In this document: positions 61,675 through 64,000 of the stretch, one piece after another
How the letters are laid out: the number at the start of each line of letters is the position of its first letter
Numbering within the stretch: position 1 is the stretch's first letter
Source of the DNA: Acinetobacter kanungonis
GTDB lineage: Bacteria; Pseudomonadota; Gammaproteobacteria; Pseudomonadales; Moraxellaceae
Assembly (NCBI RefSeq): GCF_009939195.1
Contig: NZ_JAACKC010000010.1
Location: 71,081-135,080, forward strand
Length of the DNA: 64,000 bases
Direction: 5' to 3'
Position numbers and translations under genes: made by a program
Notes under the pieces: model-generated
What the model saw: the letters and a program-made list of their open reading frames with translations, nothing else
Told to the model about the DNA's origin: nothing
Databases searched by the model: none

Positions 61675-63597
61675 ATGCCAATTATCACTTTGCCAAATGG
61701 CGATCAAAAACAGTTTGATCAAGCCGTATCTGTGATGGACGTTGCGTTAAGCATTGGTCCTGGTCTTGCAAAAAATACAGTTGCAGGTCGTGTGAATGAC
61801 CGCTTAGTGGATGCATCGGATTTAATTACCGAAGATGCAACGCTGCAAATTATTACGCCTAAAGATGATGAAGGTGTAGAAATCATCCGTCACTCTTGTG
61901 CGCACCTGGTGGGTCATGCAGTTAAGCAGCTTTTCCCAGAAGCAAAGATGGTGATTGGTCCAGTCATTGAAGATGGCTTCTATTACGATATTTTCAGTGC
62001 AAAGCCATTTACGCCAGAAGACATGGCAGCGATCGAAGAGCGTATGAAAAAGCTCATCGATCAAGATTACGACGTCATTAAAAAAATGACGCCACGTGAT
62101 GAGGTGATTGCAGAATTCACAGCGCGTGGTGAAGATTATAAATTGCGCTTGATTGCAGACATGCCTGAAGAAACCCAAATGGGCCTGTACTACCATCAAG
62201 ATTATTTGGACATGTGTCGTGGTCCACACGTACCAAATACTAAATTTTTAAAAGCATTCAAGCTTACTAAAATGTCAGGCGCTTATTGGCGTGGTGATGC
62301 GAAAAACGAACAGCTACAACGTATTTATGGTACAGCGTGGGCAGACAAAAAACAGCTAGCGGCTTATATCAAACGCATTGAAGAAGCTGAAAAGCGTGAC
62401 CACCGTAAAATTGGTAAAGCTTTAGACCTGTTCCATATGCAAGAAGAAGCGCCGGGTATGGTGTTCTGGCATCCAAACGGTTGGACCATTTACCAAGTCC
62501 TTGAACAATATATGCGTAAAGTTCAGCAGGACAATGGTTACCTCGAGATTAAAACACCACAAATCGTAGATTTTACGTTGTGGGAAAAATCGGGTCATGC
62601 AGCAAACTATGCGGACAATATGTTTACGACCCATTCTGAAAGTCGTAACTATGCAGTTAAACCAATGAACTGCCCATGTCACGTGCAAGTGTTCAACCAA
62701 GGCTTGAAATCTTACCGTGATTTGCCAATCCGTTTAGCGGAGTTTGGTTCATGTCACCGTAACGAGCCATCTGGTTCATTGCACGGCATTATGCGTGTAC
62801 GTGGATTTACTCAAGATGATGCGCATATTTTCTGTACCAAAGAACAAATCGGTGCTGAAGTTGCAGACTTTATTAAACTGACTTTAGATGTTTATAAAGA
62901 CTTTGGCTTTGAAGAAGTGCAAATGAAATTGTCGACTCGTCCAGAAAAACGTGTCGGTGATGATGCGCTTTGGGATATGGCTGAGAAATCACTGGCTGAT
63001 GCTTTGGATGCTGCGGGTCTGGCTTGGGAGCTGCAACCAGGTGAAGGCGCATTCTATGGTCCGAAAATCGAATTCTCGCTAAAAGACTGCTTAGGCCGTG
63101 TATGGCAATGTGGTACAATTCAGTGTGACTTTAACTTACCAGAACGTTTAGATGCATCATATGTCACAGAAGACAATGATCGTGATCAACCTGTGATGTT
63201 GCACCGTGCAATTCTTGGCAGTTTTGAGCGTTTTATTGGTATACTTATTGAACACTATGCGGGCTTTATGCCACCATGGTTAGCGCCAGTACAAGCATGT
63301 GTGATGAATATTACCGATTCTCAGGCTGAAGCTTGTGAGTCTGTCGTTGCTAAACTTAAAGAAAGCGGTATTCGCGCGATTTCCGACTTGAGAAATGAGA
63401 AAATCGGCTTTAAGATTCGTGAACGTACATTAGAGCGTATTCCATACTTACTGGTTCTTGGCGACCGTGAAGTAGAGGAAGGTACAGTGAACGTGCGTAC
63501 CCGCTCTGGAAAAAATTTGGGTACTATGTCAATCGACGCTTTCGTTGACTTAGTAAAAGCAGCCGTTGCCGAACGCGGCCGGTACATTGTGGAGTAA
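61675..63597 (+). CDS. thrS: Threonine--tRNA ligase
   Basis: A 640-residue class II synthetase in the expected order: an N-terminal TGS domain ([46 protein letters not shown]), an editing domain with [32 protein letters not shown] (HxxxH metal-like motif), the catalytic domain with zinc ligands including Cys333 in MNCPCHV, and a C-terminal anticodon domain. AAGGA precedes the ATG at 61675. It forms the conserved thrS-infC operon, with infC overlapping the following leader. Confidence 0.97.
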   Translation: MPIITLPNGDQKQFDQAVSVMDVALSIGPGLAKNTVAGRVNDRLVDASDLITEDATLQIITPKDDEGVEIIRHSCAHLVGHAVKQLFPEAKMVIGPVIEDGFYYDIFSAKPFTPEDMAAIEERMKKLIDQDYDVIKKMTPRDEVIAEFTARGEDYKLRLIADMPEETQMGLYYHQDYLDMCRGPHVPNTKFLKAFKLTKMSGAYWRGDAKNEQLQRIYGTAWADKKQLAAYIKRIEEAEKRDHRKIGKALDLFHMQEEAPGMVFWHPNGWTIYQVLEQYMRKVQQDNGYLEIKTPQIVDFTLWEKSGHAANYADNMFTTHSESRNYAVKPMNCPCHVQVFNQGLKSYRDLPIRLAEFGSCHRNEPSGSLHGIMRVRGFTQDDAHIFCTKEQIGAEVADFIKLTLDVYKDFGFEEVQMKLSTRPEKRVGDDALWDMAEKSLADALDAAGLAWELQPGEGAFYGPKIEFSLKDCLGRVWQCGTIQCDFNLPERLDASYVTEDNDRDQPVMLHRAILGSFERFIGILIEHYAGFMPPWLAPVQACVMNITDSQAEACESVVAKLKESGIRAISDLRNEKIGFKIRERTLERIPYLLVLGDREVEEGTVNVRTRSGKNLGTMSIDAFVDLVKAAVAERGRYIVE

Positions 63598-63602
63598 CAG
63601 CG

Positions 63603-64000
63603 ATTAAACAGCCTGACCGTAATCAACAGGGCGGTAACAAATCAAACCGTCCTGCTTTGAATGATGAAATTCGTGCGAAAGAAGTTCGTCTTGTCGACGA
63701 AAATGGTGAGCAAAAAGGTATTGTGAGCTTGGCAGATGCATTGCGCGCTGCTGAAAGTGTTGACCTTGATCTTGTAGAGATTGTGGCAAACGCTGAACCA
63801 CCTGTTTGTAAAATCATGGACTTCAATAAGCATTTGTTTGATCTGAAGCAAAAGCAGAAAGAAGCGAAGAAAAAACAACATCAAGTGCAGGTTAAAGAAA
63901 TCAAACTCCGCCCTGCAACGGATGTTGGTGATTACAACGTAAAATTACGTGCAATTATCAAGTTCCTTGAAGAAGGCAACAAGGTAAAAATCACATTACG
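63603..64000 (+). CDS. infC: Translation initiation factor IF-3, N-terminal part, ATT start
   Basis: The first 132 codons are present; the gene runs off the right edge. [103 protein letters not shown] is unmistakable IF-3. The first in-frame ATG is Met within CKIMDFNKH, far inside the conserved region, so initiation must be earlier. ATT at 63603 ([11 protein letters not shown]) follows GGAG by 8 nt and is the same rare start codon used by E. coli infC, which makes the gene sensitive to IF-3 itself. The ribosome site overlaps the thrS stop. Confidence 0.96.
   Translation, partial: MKQPDRNQQGGNKSNRPALNDEIRAKEVRLVDENGEQKGIVSLADALRAAESVDLDLVEIVANAEPPVCKIMDFNKHLFDLKQKQKEAKKKQHQVQVKEIKLRPATDVGDYNVKLRAIIKFLEEGNKVKITL

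Noticed and set aside
1..64000. Mobile elements, prophage, CRISPR or tRNA genes
   Set aside because: I looked for transposases, inverted-repeat-bounded elements, regularly spaced repeats and cloverleaf-like sequences and saw none that I could support.

Overview
The window is a 64 kb piece of a gamma-proteobacterial chromosome, almost certainly Acinetobacter (Moraxellaceae). I infer this from the moderately AT-rich composition, the split three-gene pyridine-nucleotide transhydrogenase, the gacS-cysM-exonuclease-rlmD-relA-mazG block, the tyrosine catabolism cluster, and protein sequences that read as Acinetobacter-like throughout. No rRNA or tRNA gene, CRISPR array, IS element or prophage was recognised. 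The left half is accessory and metabolic; the right half is mostly housekeeping.

1-10.4 kb: the start of an MFS transporter gene and a divergent LysR regulator, then a tyrosine/phenylalanine catabolic cluster. The cluster holds an aromatic aminotransferase (tyrB), an aromatic-type amino acid permease, fumarylacetoacetase, maleylacetoacetate isomerase, a small VOC-fold protein, an IclR regulator and 4-hydroxyphenylpyruvate dioxygenase (hpd). Every step from tyrosine to fumarate plus acetoacetate is covered except homogentisate ring cleavage: no hmgA is present, and the VOC protein sits in that gap. A degenerate dyad operator (half-sites AAATTATG and TAATT, register 15 nt) recurs five times in the promoters of the permease, fah and hpd, twice as tandem pairs exactly 20 bp apart.

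10.4-23 kb: a YitT membrane protein, an Lrp regulator, prfC, two paralogous lipoproteins, tatD, acnA, a secreted protein of unknown function, tcdA, a class A acid phosphatase and dusA.

23-28.5 kb: a decaying region. It has a nitrilase with a small overlapping ORF, two arylsulfatase genes fused head to head with both 5' ends lost (one also carries an in-frame amber codon), and a HEPN-family protein whose R-x4-H motif has Gln in place of His.

28.5-32 kb: a SoxR module. A textbook SoxR palindrome in a 19-bp-spaced promoter lies between soxR and a divergent ridA-like/MFS operon. A DMT transporter follows.

32-41 kb: pntA-pntAB-pntB, a DUF3303 protein, a TonB-dependent siderophore receptor, and an ammonium transporter coupled to a protein of unknown function. 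41-44 kb: rsfS and a crotonase/GarR-like/Hyi-like operon. 44-64 kb: the hybrid kinase gacS, cysM, an exonuclease, rlmD, relA, mazG, a ComEA-like HhH protein, pcnB (apparently a TTG start), folK, panB, panC, rapZ, an HPr-like protein, darP, an acyl-CoA ligase, thrS and the start of infC, which begins with ATT.
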